In this document: in pieces, positions 1-8,925 of the stretch | How positions within the stretch are numbered: position 1 is the first letter of the stretch | Layout of the letters: each line of letters opens with the position of its first letter | Assembly: GCA_020162035.1 (NCBI GenBank) | Contig: JAIUNM010000004.1 | Span: 158,818 to 222,817 of the forward strand | Direction of reading: 5' to 3' | Source: Bacteroidota bacterium | GTDB lineage: Bacteria > Bacteroidota > Bacteroidia > B-17B0 > Aurantibacillaceae | DNA length: 64,000 nt | Made by a program: the position numbers and the translations under genes | Notes under the pieces: generated by a model | The model's database searches: none | Seen by the model: only the letters and a program-made list of their open reading frames with translations | What the model was told of the DNA's origin: nothing

Positions 1-750
1 TTCTTTTGTTACAGTACTTGCAAATTGCCTTTTCCAAAAGATATCTTCAAAGGTACGTCTCTCGCTATCATTTTTTGTGTTGTAAACTTCGTGTTTAGCA
101 AAATATGGGCGACAAGCAGGGAAATAAATATAAAACATATTATTACAACCTAAATCCTCTTTCCCTTTAATTAAAGTACTAATACCTAATGCTATAATTC
201 TAACTTCTAATACCGATTTTTGCTTATCAAAAAACCAGTCTTCTTTTAAATCTAGTCCGCAAAAATTCTCAAATATCCAAGTAGAGTCAGCAGGAGGTAA
301 TTTTTTTACTATTATTGCATTTCCTTCAGCATCAAACTCTTCTGTTTCTATAGAATCTGCTTGTAATACAAGTTTAGATTTAATTTCAGCTTTTTCAAAT
401 TGAACTAAAAACTCTTCATCTTTAAAAGCAGCAATAGAGCCATTTAAAACGTATTTTAATACTGTTTGTATAAACGAAATTCTACTTGTGCGATTATCTA
501 TTGGATAATACAACGGTTGATTTTGTTTTTCACGCAAATCAATTCTACGCCACACTCGTTTTTCCCATGCCACATCTGCTTCGCGTAAATGGGTATAAGG
601 GATAAACTTTCTGTTGTTTGAATTTTCTTTTACATAAATACCATCATTATAATCACCAGGTTGTAAAATACTTTGTTGAGCATTAACTTTAAAAGTTGAT
701 ACTAAGACAATTGCAACAACTAGTTTTACAGAATTAATTATAGTTTTCAT
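1..750 (-). CDS. gldN: GldN, T9SS/gliding protein (C-terminus beyond window)
   Basis: About 250 residues are visible from an ATG at 750; the frame stays open to base 1, so the C-terminus is missing. An N-terminal signal peptide ends near NAQ (about residue 24), as expected for a periplasmic protein. The body contains the family pattern with WRRIDLREKQN and, near the edge, TFEDIFWKRQF. In the known system GldN (PorN) forms the periplasmic ring with the lipoprotein GldK and contacts the GldLM motor. It follows gldM by 16 bp as the last visible gene of gldK-L-M-N, probably cotranscribed from the promoter ahead of gldK. Identification rests on both sequence and gene order. Confidence 0.93.
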   Translation of the reverse strand, partial: MKTIINSVKLVVAIVLVSTFKVNAQQSILQPGDYNDGIYVKENSNNRKFIPYTHLREADVAWEKRVWRRIDLREKQNQPLYYPIDNRTSRISFIQTVLKYVLNGSIAAFKDEEFLVQFEKAEIKSKLVLQADSIETEEFDAEGNAIIVKKLPPADSTWIFENFCGLDLKEDWFFDKQKSVLEVRIIALGISTLIKGKEDLGCNNMFYIYFPACRPYFAKHEVYNTKNDSERRTFEDIFWKRQFASTVTKE

Positions 751-766
751 AGCCTAAATTTTAAAA

Positions 767-2434
767 TTACTTAGCAACTTTAATACCTTGAGAAATATTA
801 TGGATAACGCCATCTGGTCCTTTAATTTTAGCATCTACATAAATTTTTGAGTTAGCATCAGCTCCTCTAAAAATATTTAATGCATCACCACTTAAACTAC
901 TTCCAGCACAAGATCCTGATGTTAATTTTCCTTTTACTTTTCCAATAACATCTAAAGATTGAACAACATAATTTGCAGCAAAATCAAAACCAGCCGCACC
1001 TGCACCAATACCACCAACAACAGCTAATTCAGATTTTTTCATTTCTGAAGGAGCAAATTTACCACCAACTTTAATATCTGGTTTTGGTAAAGGCTTAACA
1101 CGAAATTTAAATGGAGGGCCTTGAGCTTTCATTCCATCTTTAGTTTTACCAGAAACTGTTACCATACAATCACCAGTTCCACTAAAAGTAAAATCGTATT
1201 TACCACCACCTTTTTGAACAACTTTAACACCAGCACCACTAGCACTTACACTAATATCGCCAGGGGCAATACCAGCAGCAGCAGCAGTAACAGGATTTAC
1301 TACACCACGGTAAAACACGTTCATTTGATCAGCACTTACAGATGCGCCCGGAGGAGCAACTTTATATTCGCCTTTAAATGGATAGTATTTAAATGTTCCG
1401 TCAGGGTTTTTGTATTTAATTACACCTTGGTATTCTTTATCGCCAGCAGCACCTGCAGCAGTACGATATTCACCTTCACCATTAACTAATGGAACTAACT
1501 CTCCTTTTGCTCCACTTGCAGCACCTGCAGAGTCAACTCCTAAAATTACTTCCATATCTCCTTGACCTAATTTTGAAGAAGAAGCAGCTAAAAACACATT
1601 TGCTTCGTATTGTTGACCAACTTGTATGTACGAAGAAGGAGCTACAACACGAGCTATAATTCTATCAAATTTAATAGCTAATTTACCTGATGCTGATGAG
1701 AATACACCTAACATTTCAGCTTCTAAACTTTTTAAATCTGCAGCAATTTTGTTTAAGTTACAAGTAACAGCACCTAAAGGTAAATGATAAAATGTTTCAG
1801 CTTCCCAATCCATTTTAATTCCATCTTCTTCTTCGCCACTTGATACTGGTTTTAAAGAGTTTACTTTTTTCTTTAAAGCCTCATAATCAGCAGGATATAA
1901 TTTAGTTTTAGGATCTGTTTGCATTTTATCCATAATAGAAACTATGCTACCTAACAACCCATCTATTTTACCTCTTAATTCTTTAGCACTAAATTCACCT
2001 GATTTTGGTGCATTTGGCTCTGGCCCAATTAAGATATTTGTTGGAGCATCGTAATCATCAATTTTACCATTTTTTAAACTCCAATTTAATTTTAAAGTAT
2101 CGCCAGTACCTGCAGGTAACCCTTCGGTAGTTTCGGCAACTTTACCTTTTAATTTGTCAATGTATTTTATGGTTTCATTAATCAATTTTTGAACTTCTAA
2201 TGCTTTATCATAATAAGGTTTAGCACCAGGGTTACCACCTAAAGCTTGTTGAAAAGCTTCGGTAATACGTTTATTATTTTCATCTAAATTATGACGGCTC
2301 TTAACAACGCTTTCATTTACGGTAACATAACCTTTTAAAACTTGTTTAGATACGTTCATAGCCAAAAGTGCGGTAAGTACTAAGTACATCATACCAATCA
2401 TCTTCTGCCTTGGGGTTTCTTTTCCACCTGCCAT
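767..2434 (-). CDS. gldM: GldM, T9SS/gliding motor periplasmic shaft
   Basis: The 555-residue protein has the standard GldM start (MAGGKETPRQKMIGMMYLVL), with one transmembrane helix at about residues 11-30 followed by a long periplasmic part. In F. johnsoniae GldM dimers span the GldL ring and reach the GldKN ring, coupling the proton gradient to secretion and gliding. The length matches the family (about 510-560). The C-terminal half is rich in Gly, Ala and Lys, consistent with the beta-sandwich domains D1-D4. It lies between gldL (74 bp upstream) and gldN (16 bp downstream). I see no defect. Confidence 0.96.
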   Translation of the reverse strand: MAGGKETPRQKMIGMMYLVLTALLAMNVSKQVLKGYVTVNESVVKSRHNLDENNKRITEAFQQALGGNPGAKPYYDKALEVQKLINETIKYIDKLKGKVAETTEGLPAGTGDTLKLNWSLKNGKIDDYDAPTNILIGPEPNAPKSGEFSAKELRGKIDGLLGSIVSIMDKMQTDPKTKLYPADYEALKKKVNSLKPVSSGEEEDGIKMDWEAETFYHLPLGAVTCNLNKIAADLKSLEAEMLGVFSSASGKLAIKFDRIIARVVAPSSYIQVGQQYEANVFLAASSSKLGQGDMEVILGVDSAGAASGAKGELVPLVNGEGEYRTAAGAAGDKEYQGVIKYKNPDGTFKYYPFKGEYKVAPPGASVSADQMNVFYRGVVNPVTAAAAGIAPGDISVSASGAGVKVVQKGGGKYDFTFSGTGDCMVTVSGKTKDGMKAQGPPFKFRVKPLPKPDIKVGGKFAPSEMKKSELAVVGGIGAGAAGFDFAANYVVQSLDVIGKVKGKLTSGSCAGSSLSGDALNIFRGADANSKIYVDAKIKGPDGVIHNISQGIKVAK

Positions 2435-2508
2435 TTTTTAATAATTTTTATTTTAGTTAAACACTAATTAATTTAATAATACAATTTTAAATGTAAGTTA
2501 CAATAAAA

Positions 2509-3309
2509 TTATTTAGAATAATTCATTGCACTTAACATGTTACCATAAATTGTATTTAAGGCAGTTAAATTAGATGATAAATTACTCATCTCAGTACGAT
2601 ATTTTTTAGTATCTTCAACTGATTCGTGTAAGTTTTGCATTAATTCTGCTAAGCCACCATAAAATTTAGTAGTAGCATCTAAATGTTGTTTACTTCCTTG
2701 CAATTGTAATTCGTATGTAGCATTTAAAGCTGATAGGTTTTTAGAAACTGAATTTAATGACTCACCAATTGAGTAACCAGCATCATTACTTTCAGCTAAA
2801 CTTTGAATAGAATTAGCAGCAGATTTATAAGTATCAGCTAAAGTAGAAACTGAAGATGATGCTTTTTTAACGTTATCAACATACTCATTTGTAACTGTAG
2901 TTGCTTGGCTAATATCAGCAATTTTATTTGCGTTATCGCTTAACGAACGCATACCTGCGCCTAAACTTTCAATTAATTCAGGTCCAATTTTAGCATCTGC
3001 TAACATTGCATCTAATTGATTACTTATTGGTAAATTGTTACCATGTTTTTTATCTTCTTCTAACTCATCATGTCCCATACCAGCTAATTCAGGGTAAGCT
3101 AATGTCCAATCTACCTCTTCATGTGGAATATCTGAAGCGAATAAACAGAATAAGAATGCTTCGGTACCAAGACCCACGATTAACATGACAGATGCTCCTG
3201 GCCAGTGCATGATTTTAAATAAAGCTCCTAAAATTACTACGGCAGCACCGATACAAGAAGCAAGGTGTAAAAACCTTTTGAACCCTTTTACTTTTCCTAA
3301 TTTACTCAT
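2509..3309 (-). CDS. gldL: GldL, T9SS/gliding motor inner-membrane ring
   Basis: A 266-residue protein with two N-terminal membrane helices (about residues 14-33 and 39-60) separated by the hallmark KIMHWPGA. Glu50 in the second helix (GLGTEAF) lies where the proton-motive glutamate E49 is described in F. johnsoniae. The rest is a cytoplasmic, helical, coiled-coil-like tail rich in Ser, Asn and Leu. GldL and GldM together form the proton-driven motor. The gene follows gldK after an unusual TTTG-repeat spacer annotated separately. Confidence 0.96.
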   Translation of the reverse strand: MSKLGKVKGFKRFLHLASCIGAAVVILGALFKIMHWPGASVMLIVGLGTEAFLFCLFASDIPHEEVDWTLAYPELAGMGHDELEEDKKHGNNLPISNQLDAMLADAKIGPELIESLGAGMRSLSDNANKIADISQATTVTNEYVDNVKKASSSVSTLADTYKSAANSIQSLAESNDAGYSIGESLNSVSKNLSALNATYELQLQGSKQHLDATTKFYGGLAELMQNLHESVEDTKKYRTEMSNLSSNLTALNTIYGNMLSAMNYSK

Positions 3310-3310
3310 A

Positions 3311-3363
3311 GTTGTTTGTGTTTGTTTGTTTGTGTTTGTTATTTGTTTGTTTGTTGTTTGTTT
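3311..3363. repeat. Imperfect TTTG/GTTT microsatellite between gldK and gldL
   Basis: The whole spacer between the gldK stop (3362-3364) and the gldL ATG (3309) is built of GTTT/TTTG units with a few GTG and TTATT interruptions; on the coding strand it reads as AAAC repeats. It forms the untranslated stretch just before gldL. It holds no obvious promoter of the full bipartite type, although TTTG is part of that consensus. Function unknown: low-complexity leader or slippage-prone tract. Confidence 0.85.
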
Positions 3364-4906
3364 AAATATTATCGTTTTTATCGCGACCTAAGAATGTCAT
3401 AACGTTTCTAAATCCGATATAACATTTTGCTGTATCTTGATATTCGTATGTACGAGTACTTGTTTGTAAATAATAACCAATATCTTTCCAACTTCCACCT
3501 CTAATTACTTTACGTTTTAATACATTTGCATCTTTTTCTTGAGCTTCGTAAACGTAATCAGGATTTAAATCGTGTTGAAAATCATAAGCCGATTCGTCAA
3601 ATGCGTTGCTTGTCCACTCGCTAACGTTACCAGCCATACAATATAAACCATAATCGTTAGGATTATAAGAATACACATAAACTGAATGGAAACCACCATC
3701 ATCGATATAAGAACCACGCATAGGTTTAAAGTTACCTAAGAAACAACCACGAGAGTTACGGATATAAGGGCCACCCCAAGGATAAGGAGATTTTTGTAAA
3801 CCACCTCTTGCAGCGTATTCCCACTCACTCTCAGTTGGTAAACGGAAATCGTTAACAATAGTTTGACCTGTACCAATTAAAAAATTGTTTAATAAGAATG
3901 ACCTCCAGTGTGAAAATGCCCTAGCTTGTTTCCAAGTTACACCAACAACAGGATAATCGTCATATGCTGGATGCCAAAAGTACATATTTGTTAAAGGCTC
4001 GTTAAATGAATAAGTATAATCATGTACCCAAGCTAAAGTATCAGGATATACGTTAATTACATCTTTAATAATAAACACTGAACGATCTACCCCTCTTCTT
4101 TCGCGAGGCACATAATTTCCTTGTCCTACAGAAACTTGGTCTTGTACGTTATATGTACCTAAAACTTTAGTATCTTTTGCAGGATCGCCAACTAAACTTG
4201 TAGGAGAGCCTAAAGCTCCGTTTTGACCATCATTTAAAGTTACACCATTCATGTACTCACCTTTTTTATAATCGTGAGCTGCGTCTTGAATATCAGCTGA
4301 TTTTTGAGGACGAAAACGATTAGATTTAGATGCTGCTAATTTTATATCAATTCTATAATATTCGTAATTTAATTTACGCGCGTCTATTTCTTTGCGGTTA
4401 TAAAAACGTTCCCCTTCAGGTAAATACAATGGTTGTAAATCTGCACGATAATCATCATCATCACTATCCCATTTTATTTTAGTTTCCCAATTGATGTAAG
4501 GATCTTGTAAGTTATTATCACCTTTATAAATAGGCCACATTTGTAAGAATTCATCTTGAGAAATTTGATAATCCTCGGCCATTGAGCTAGAACCACCAGC
4601 TAATAATTTACGAGCGATTGAATCTCTAACCCAATAAACAAATTGACGATACTCATTGTTAGAAATTTCAGAATCATCGATATAAAAAGCTTGCACCGAT
4701 ACTAATTTTGATTTAGTAGTGTGTGCCATAGGTGCTTCTTCGTCATCTGGTCCCATATGGTAAGAACCCATTGGAATAAATAATGTACCAAAAGGATCTG
4801 GTTGATACCATTTTTCGCGGGCAGGAACACCAGTTAACTCTCCAACGCGTTTGTTACAGCCAGTAACAACGGCCACAAATGAAGCTAATACCAGGAGTTT
4901 TTTCAT
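3362..4906 (-). CDS. gldK: GldK, T9SS/gliding lipoprotein with SUMF1-like fold
   Basis: 514 residues with a lipoprotein signal, MKKLLVLASFVAVVTGC, Cys17 being the lipidated residue. The mature part has the formylglycine-generating-enzyme (SUMF1) fold pattern: FYIDDSEISNNEYRQFVYWV near the start, RLPTESEWEYAARGG about two thirds in, GNVSEWTSNAFD, and KRKVIRGGSWKD near the end. GldK (PorK) has lost the enzymatic role and forms the outer-membrane-attached ring with GldN. First gene of the gldKLMN block, with a consensus promoter about 44 bp upstream of its ATG. Confidence 0.96.
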   Translation of the reverse strand: MKKLLVLASFVAVVTGCNKRVGELTGVPAREKWYQPDPFGTLFIPMGSYHMGPDDEEAPMAHTTKSKLVSVQAFYIDDSEISNNEYRQFVYWVRDSIARKLLAGGSSSMAEDYQISQDEFLQMWPIYKGDNNLQDPYINWETKIKWDSDDDDYRADLQPLYLPEGERFYNRKEIDARKLNYEYYRIDIKLAASKSNRFRPQKSADIQDAAHDYKKGEYMNGVTLNDGQNGALGSPTSLVGDPAKDTKVLGTYNVQDQVSVGQGNYVPRERRGVDRSVFIIKDVINVYPDTLAWVHDYTYSFNEPLTNMYFWHPAYDDYPVVGVTWKQARAFSHWRSFLLNNFLIGTGQTIVNDFRLPTESEWEYAARGGLQKSPYPWGGPYIRNSRGCFLGNFKPMRGSYIDDGGFHSVYVYSYNPNDYGLYCMAGNVSEWTSNAFDESAYDFQHDLNPDYVYEAQEKDANVLKRKVIRGGSWKDIGYYLQTSTRTYEYQDTAKCYIGFRNVMTFLGRDKNDNI

Positions 4907-4949
4907 ATTGTTTGTTTTAGTTTATAACCACTAACAGTTTTAAAAGTTA

Positions 4950-4980
4950 CAAATATAATTTTTTATAAGTTATTAACAAA
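4950..4980 (-). promoter_or_regulatory. Promoter of gldKLMN (TTTG-N19-TATATTTG)
   Basis: On the minus strand a TTTG (-33 element, 4977-4980) is followed after exactly 19 bp by TATATTTG (-7 element, 4950-4957). This is a full match to the Bacteroidota sigma-A consensus. Transcription would start near 4943, giving a leader of about 37 nt before the gldK ATG at 4906. Confidence 0.8.
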
Positions 4981-5034
4981 TTTTATGTTAGTATTAAATG
5001 GCTTAAACGTAAATAATTTTAAAAGGTTGCAATT

Positions 5035-6003
5035 TTAATTTAAGAAACGTGGGTCGCTGTACGAAGTTATTTTTTTATCTTTTAAGAATAAGCAAACTCC
5101 TAATACAATTTCGTGAGTACCACCACTGTATCCTTTAATTTTTGATAATGATAAATCGTATGAATAGCCAATTTTATAACTTAATGTTTTTTTAGCATTC
5201 ATGTTTTGAAAACCAATTAATGCAGCTGCATAACCGCCAGTTCTAAAAGAACCACCAACAGAAACCATTTTATTCCAACGGTACATTAAATTAACATCTA
5301 AATTAGTTGCAGCTAAATCAGATCTTACTTTAATTCCTGGAATAACCTCATTACGTGGGTTTACAGCAATGTGATAACCTCCCATTAAATAATAGTGGCG
5401 AGTCATATCAAAACCAAGGCTACCGCTTGATAATGCTTGTGCAGGTAAGTGAGTTGAAGATAAACCTATGAAAAATTTATCAGGAACGTTATAAAATGCA
5501 CCAAAACCTACATCATAAGTTAATTTTTTAAAATCAGGATTGTTTAAACCACCTGTATTATATGCACCAGGGATTTTATTGTCAATTTTACCATCTTCAG
5601 GAGTAATCCAAGTATTTGAGATGCTTTTTTGTAATATACCAGCATCAATACCAATACCTAAGTTACCTTCGCCAATAGGAATAAGGTAAGAACCAGCAGC
5701 TCTTAGAAATAAAGTGTTCATTGCTCCAATTTTATCGCTAATTACGCTTAAACCTACACCAACTGGCGCCCCAGGGATTCTAGCATCTAAGCCTAATGCA
5801 ATTGATTGAGGCGCACCATCAAAACTAGCCCATTGTTGGCGGTATTGCGCTACGCCACAAATGGCATTGCTAGTACCTGCATAACCCGGATTGTAAATCA
5901 CGCGGTTTTGCATCCATTGAGTAAATTGAGCATCTTGTTGGGCTGTTGCAACCCCTGTAAAACCTGCTACTGCAATAGCAATTTTGGTAATTGTTTTTTT
6001 CAT
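5035..6003 (-). CDS. PorP/SprF family type IX secretion membrane protein
   Basis: 322 residues from the ATG at 6003. Seven codons of open frame lie upstream (from 6024), but MKKTITKIAIAVAGFTGVATAQ is a clean signal peptide, so 6003 is chosen. The mature start QQDAQFTQWMQNRVIYNPGYAGT is diagnostic of the PorP/SprF family, outer-membrane beta-barrel proteins that link T9SS cargo or SprB-type adhesins to the machinery. In known systems a PorP-type protein anchors PorE and the GldKN ring. Its place just upstream of gldK, with its own promoter, is usual in this phylum. PorP and SprF cannot be told apart here. Confidence 0.93.
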   Translation of the reverse strand: MKKTITKIAIAVAGFTGVATAQQDAQFTQWMQNRVIYNPGYAGTSNAICGVAQYRQQWASFDGAPQSIALGLDARIPGAPVGVGLSVISDKIGAMNTLFLRAAGSYLIPIGEGNLGIGIDAGILQKSISNTWITPEDGKIDNKIPGAYNTGGLNNPDFKKLTYDVGFGAFYNVPDKFFIGLSSTHLPAQALSSGSLGFDMTRHYYLMGGYHIAVNPRNEVIPGIKVRSDLAATNLDVNLMYRWNKMVSVGGSFRTGGYAAALIGFQNMNAKKTLSYKIGYSYDLSLSKIKGYSGGTHEIVLGVCLFLKDKKITSYSDPRFLN

Positions 6004-6044
6004 ATAGTTATAATAATGATACAAAATGTACCTTTTTTAAGGTG

Positions 6045-6075
6045 CTAAAATAGTTAAACAAATTAAATAAACAAA
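6045..6075 (-). promoter_or_regulatory. Promoter of the porP/sprF gene
   Basis: Minus-strand TTTTG (6072-6075 complement plus neighbour) lies 19 bp upstream of TATTTTAG (6045-6052), one or two bases away from the TAnnTTTG consensus. The predicted start point near 6038 gives a leader of about 35 nt to the ATG at 6003, which also fits the chosen start. Confidence 0.5.
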
Positions 6076-6153
6076 ATTTAACAACCATTTTTTTGATTTT
6101 AAGCCCATAAAAAAATTAAAATTGATATGTTTATAAACTATTTTTAAATAAAC

Positions 6154-6184
6154 TTGATTGATTTAATTTTTATTGATATATTTG
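6154..6184 (+). promoter_or_regulatory. Promoter of rpmE2
   Basis: TTG (6154-6156), a 20-bp spacer and TATATTTG (6177-6184) match the Bacteroidota promoter pattern. The start point would fall near 6191, about 29 nt before the ATG at 6220. Confidence 0.75.
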
Positions 6185-6219
6185 CACCCCAATTTTTAGG
6201 ATTTATTAAAATTTAAGAT

Positions 6220-6471
6220 ATGAAAAAGGAATTACACCCAGAAAATTACAGATTATGTGTATTTAAAGACATGAGTAATGGTTACTCGTTTTTAACGCGT
6301 TCTTGTGCTGAAACTAAAGATACTATTAAACATGATGATGGTAATGAGTATCCATTAATAAAATTAGATATTTCAATGACTAGTCATCCTTTTTACACTG
6401 GTAAACAAGTGTTAGTTGATACTGCAGGACGTGTGGATAAATTCCGTAGCCGTTACGCTAAAAAACCGTAA
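6220..6471 (+). CDS. rpmE2: Ribosomal protein L31 type B
   Basis: The 83-residue protein matches L31 type B over its whole length, beginning MKKELHPENYRLCVFKDMS and ending in the basic VDKFRSRYAKK. It lacks the paired CxxC zinc-ribbon motifs of type A L31 (only two isolated cysteines), so it is the zinc-independent form that sits on the central protuberance of the 50S subunit. It is a single-gene unit with its own promoter upstream and a strong hairpin terminator downstream. Confidence 0.97.
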   Translation: MKKELHPENYRLCVFKDMSNGYSFLTRSCAETKDTIKHDDGNEYPLIKLDISMTSHPFYTGKQVLVDTAGRVDKFRSRYAKKP

Positions 6472-6491
6472 TTAGATTTAAATTATATTTT

Positions 6492-6525
6492 AAACCCTGT
6501 TAATAAAATTAACAGGGTTTTTTAT
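6492..6525. terminator. Hairpin terminator between rpmE2 and kmo
   Basis: A perfect 13-bp stem (6492-6504 pairs with 6508-6520, loop of three) is followed on the plus strand by a T-run to about 6525. It ends rpmE2; the convergent kmo, whose stop is at 6527, may use the same hairpin from the other side, although its downstream tract is less T-rich. Confidence 0.88.
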
Positions 6526-6526
6526 T

Positions 6527-7870
6527 TTACAAGCTGTTAAGTATCTCCTGCTCTACTTCATTGCTATCCCAAATATTTTCAATGTTAGGAATTTGCATAA
6601 TTTTATCCATTATTTGTTGCTGTTTGTTTCCGCTTTGTAAAGCTTGGCTATAACGTATTTGCGGACTGTACGTAACCATGCTGTATAATGGAATCCATTT
6701 ATCTGGATGTTTTTGAGAAAAATTTCCTTCAATTTTTTTCTGTAATAAAAATTTTGGATCGGCAGTTTTATCTCGCATTTCAATAAAATTTGCAATAGCT
6801 AAATCTGCAATGGCATCTCCATCTGGTTTACGAAGGTTTTGGTATTCGTTTAAAATTTTTGGCCATTGGTGTTGGTGTTTTTCAACTAATTCGTTTAATA
6901 CAACGCAATCTTCAAACCCGCAGTTCATACCTTGTCCGTAAAAAGGAACTATGGCATGAGCCGCATCTCCAATAAGCGCAATACTATCATCAAATGTCCA
7001 AGGAAAGCATTTTACAGTTACTAAGCTAGAAGTTGGATTTGTAAAAAAGTCTTCTATTAATGTAGGCATTAAGGGTACAGCATCACTAAACTCATTATTA
7101 AAAAATTGTTTTACATCTTCTTTAGTTTTAAGTTGAGCAAAAGATTTTTCGCCTTCAAATGGCATAAATAAAGTACATGTAAAATTACCATCAGGATTAG
7201 GGAGTGCAATCATCATAAATGAACCGCGAGGCCAAATATGAAGCGCATTTTTCTCTAATAAAAATTTTCCATTTGGACCCGGAGGAATTATTAATTCTTT
7301 GTACCCACAATCAATATAATGTTGGTTGTATTCGAACCTATCGTTTGATAACTGCATGCTTAATCTGCTTGCACTAAAAGCACCATCAGAGCCAAATAAT
7401 AAATCGTAATTTTTTGTAATCACTTGCAAACTGTTAGTGTTTTCAAATACAACTTCTTTAGTATGTTTGTTTACTGAATTACATTTATAATCAAAATGAA
7501 TTTTAACGTTTGGTTGTTGCTCGGCTAAATCCATTAACTTCATGTTAATTTCGGCACGGCTAACACTGTAAATTGCTTGCTCATCTTTACCATAAGGTTG
7601 GTAAGCATTTGAGCCATCTTTATTATGAATGTATCTCCCATACATTGGAATTGCAATTTTTTTAATTTCATCAGCAATTCCAACGCCTTGTAATCCTTTC
7701 CAACCCCTATCGCTTAATGCTAAATTTATGCTTTTACCTGCGCTCATTTTTACTTTACGCATATCGTTTCTTCGTTCATAAATAGTAACATTATAGCCTT
7801 TTTTTGCAAGGTAAATTGAAACTAAAGTGCCAACTAAACCGGCTCCTACAATTGTAACATCTTTATTCAT
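6527..7870 (-). CDS. kmo: Kynurenine 3-monooxygenase
   Basis: A 447-residue FAD-dependent aromatic hydroxylase. The N-terminus has the dinucleotide motif VGAGLVGTLVSIYLAKKGY (about residues 7-25). Near residue 300 the second FAD motif ALIGDAAHAIVPFYGQGMN is typical of KMO, including the YGQGMN stretch. The enzyme hydroxylates L-kynurenine to 3-hydroxykynurenine with NADPH and O2, in tryptophan breakdown or de novo NAD synthesis. Length equals the family norm. It follows phoH by 6 bp on the same strand. No other kynurenine-pathway gene is in the window. Confidence 0.92.
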   Translation of the reverse strand: MNKDVTIVGAGLVGTLVSIYLAKKGYNVTIYERRNDMRKVKMSAGKSINLALSDRGWKGLQGVGIADEIKKIAIPMYGRYIHNKDGSNAYQPYGKDEQAIYSVSRAEINMKLMDLAEQQPNVKIHFDYKCNSVNKHTKEVVFENTNSLQVITKNYDLLFGSDGAFSASRLSMQLSNDRFEYNQHYIDCGYKELIIPPGPNGKFLLEKNALHIWPRGSFMMIALPNPDGNFTCTLFMPFEGEKSFAQLKTKEDVKQFFNNEFSDAVPLMPTLIEDFFTNPTSSLVTVKCFPWTFDDSIALIGDAAHAIVPFYGQGMNCGFEDCVVLNELVEKHQHQWPKILNEYQNLRKPDGDAIADLAIANFIEMRDKTADPKFLLQKKIEGNFSQKHPDKWIPLYSMVTYSPQIRYSQALQSGNKQQQIMDKIMQIPNIENIWDSNEVEQEILNSL

Positions 7871-7876
7871 TATAAT

Positions 7877-8830
7877 TTAATTTTTTGTTTGTTCGTAACG
7901 TTCAATAATTAATTTTACTAATTTATGGCGAATAACATCAGTATTATCAAGCTCTATAATATCAATACCAGATGCATTTTTTAAATATTTTAATGCTTGT
8001 AATAATCCACTTGGTTGTTTATACGGTAAATCTATTTGACTTGTATCGCCAGTAATAATAAATTTTGCATTTGCGCCCATGCGTGTTAAAAACATTTTCA
8101 TTTGGCTTTCGGTAGTGTTTTGGGCTTCGTCTAAAATAACAAAAGCGTTATCTAACGTACGCCCGCGCATAAAAGCAAGAGGTGCAATTTGAATAATTCT
8201 ATTTTCGAGGTATTGGTTTAATTTATCGGCAGGAACCATATCGTTTAGCGCATCATACAAGGGTTGCATATAGGGATCTAATTTTTCTTTTAAATCGCCA
8301 GGTAAAAATCCTAAATTTTCGCCAGCCTCAACAGCAGGTCGAGTTAATATAATTCGTTTAACTTCTTTATTTTTTAGTGCTTTTACAGCAAGTGCAACTG
8401 CGGTGTAAGTTTTTCCAGTACCAGCAGGTCCAACAGCAAACATCATATCATTTTTTAAAATGCTGTTTACCATTTTTTGTTGGTTTGCAGACTTAGCTTT
8501 AATTACTAAACCATTGTTGCCAAATAAAATTACATCGTTACCAATATTTTCGGTTTGTTTGTCGAGTAAATTATCACCTGTTTGCCCTAATAACCTTTCA
8601 ATAACGGTATCGGTTAAAACGCCTGTTTTATGGTAATAATCAACAAGCATATTTAATTTTTTTTCAAAAAATAAAATGTCGTTATTATCTCCCATAACTT
8701 TTAAAGAATAACCACGTGCAATTAATTTTAATTTAGGAAAATGTTTTTTAATAATATTTAATTTAACATCGTTTACGCCGTAAATTTCAACAGGTTCAAC
8801 ACTATCTAATGTTATAATTTTTTCAATCAT
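7877..8830 (-). CDS. phoH: PhoH-family ATPase
   Basis: 317 residues with Walker A GPAGTGKT at 134-141 and Walker B ILDEAQNTT near residue 237, plus the family segment LTRPAVEAGENLGFLPGDL. The N-terminal 100 residues are a KH-like RNA-binding region as in PhoH/YbeZ. These proteins are cytosolic RNA-linked ATPases or helicases connected with ribosome maturation (the partner YbeY is not in this window). Divergently oriented from the SAM hydroxide adenosyltransferase gene; kmo is 6 bp downstream and probably cotranscribed. Confidence 0.94.
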   Translation of the reverse strand: MIEKIITLDSVEPVEIYGVNDVKLNIIKKHFPKLKLIARGYSLKVMGDNNDILFFEKKLNMLVDYYHKTGVLTDTVIERLLGQTGDNLLDKQTENIGNDVILFGNNGLVIKAKSANQQKMVNSILKNDMMFAVGPAGTGKTYTAVALAVKALKNKEVKRIILTRPAVEAGENLGFLPGDLKEKLDPYMQPLYDALNDMVPADKLNQYLENRIIQIAPLAFMRGRTLDNAFVILDEAQNTTESQMKMFLTRMGANAKFIITGDTSQIDLPYKQPSGLLQALKYLKNASGIDIIELDNTDVIRHKLVKLIIERYEQTKN

Positions 8831-8925
8831 TATAAAAGTTAAGTAAAATTATTGTTTATAATTTTGTTAATGTAAGAAATTTGTAGCTTTAATTTAAAGG
8901 TTATTTTTTGTTTATTTTTGAACAA

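Noticed and set aside
1121..1489. 122-codon plus-strand frame inside gldM
   Set aside because: Ser/Thr/Phe-rich shadow of gldM, no promoter and no family features.
8913..8920. TATTTTTG as promoter of the SAM hydroxide adenosyltransferase gene
   Set aside because: It ends 5 bp before the ATG and has no TTTG 19-21 bp upstream; it would give an almost leaderless mRNA.
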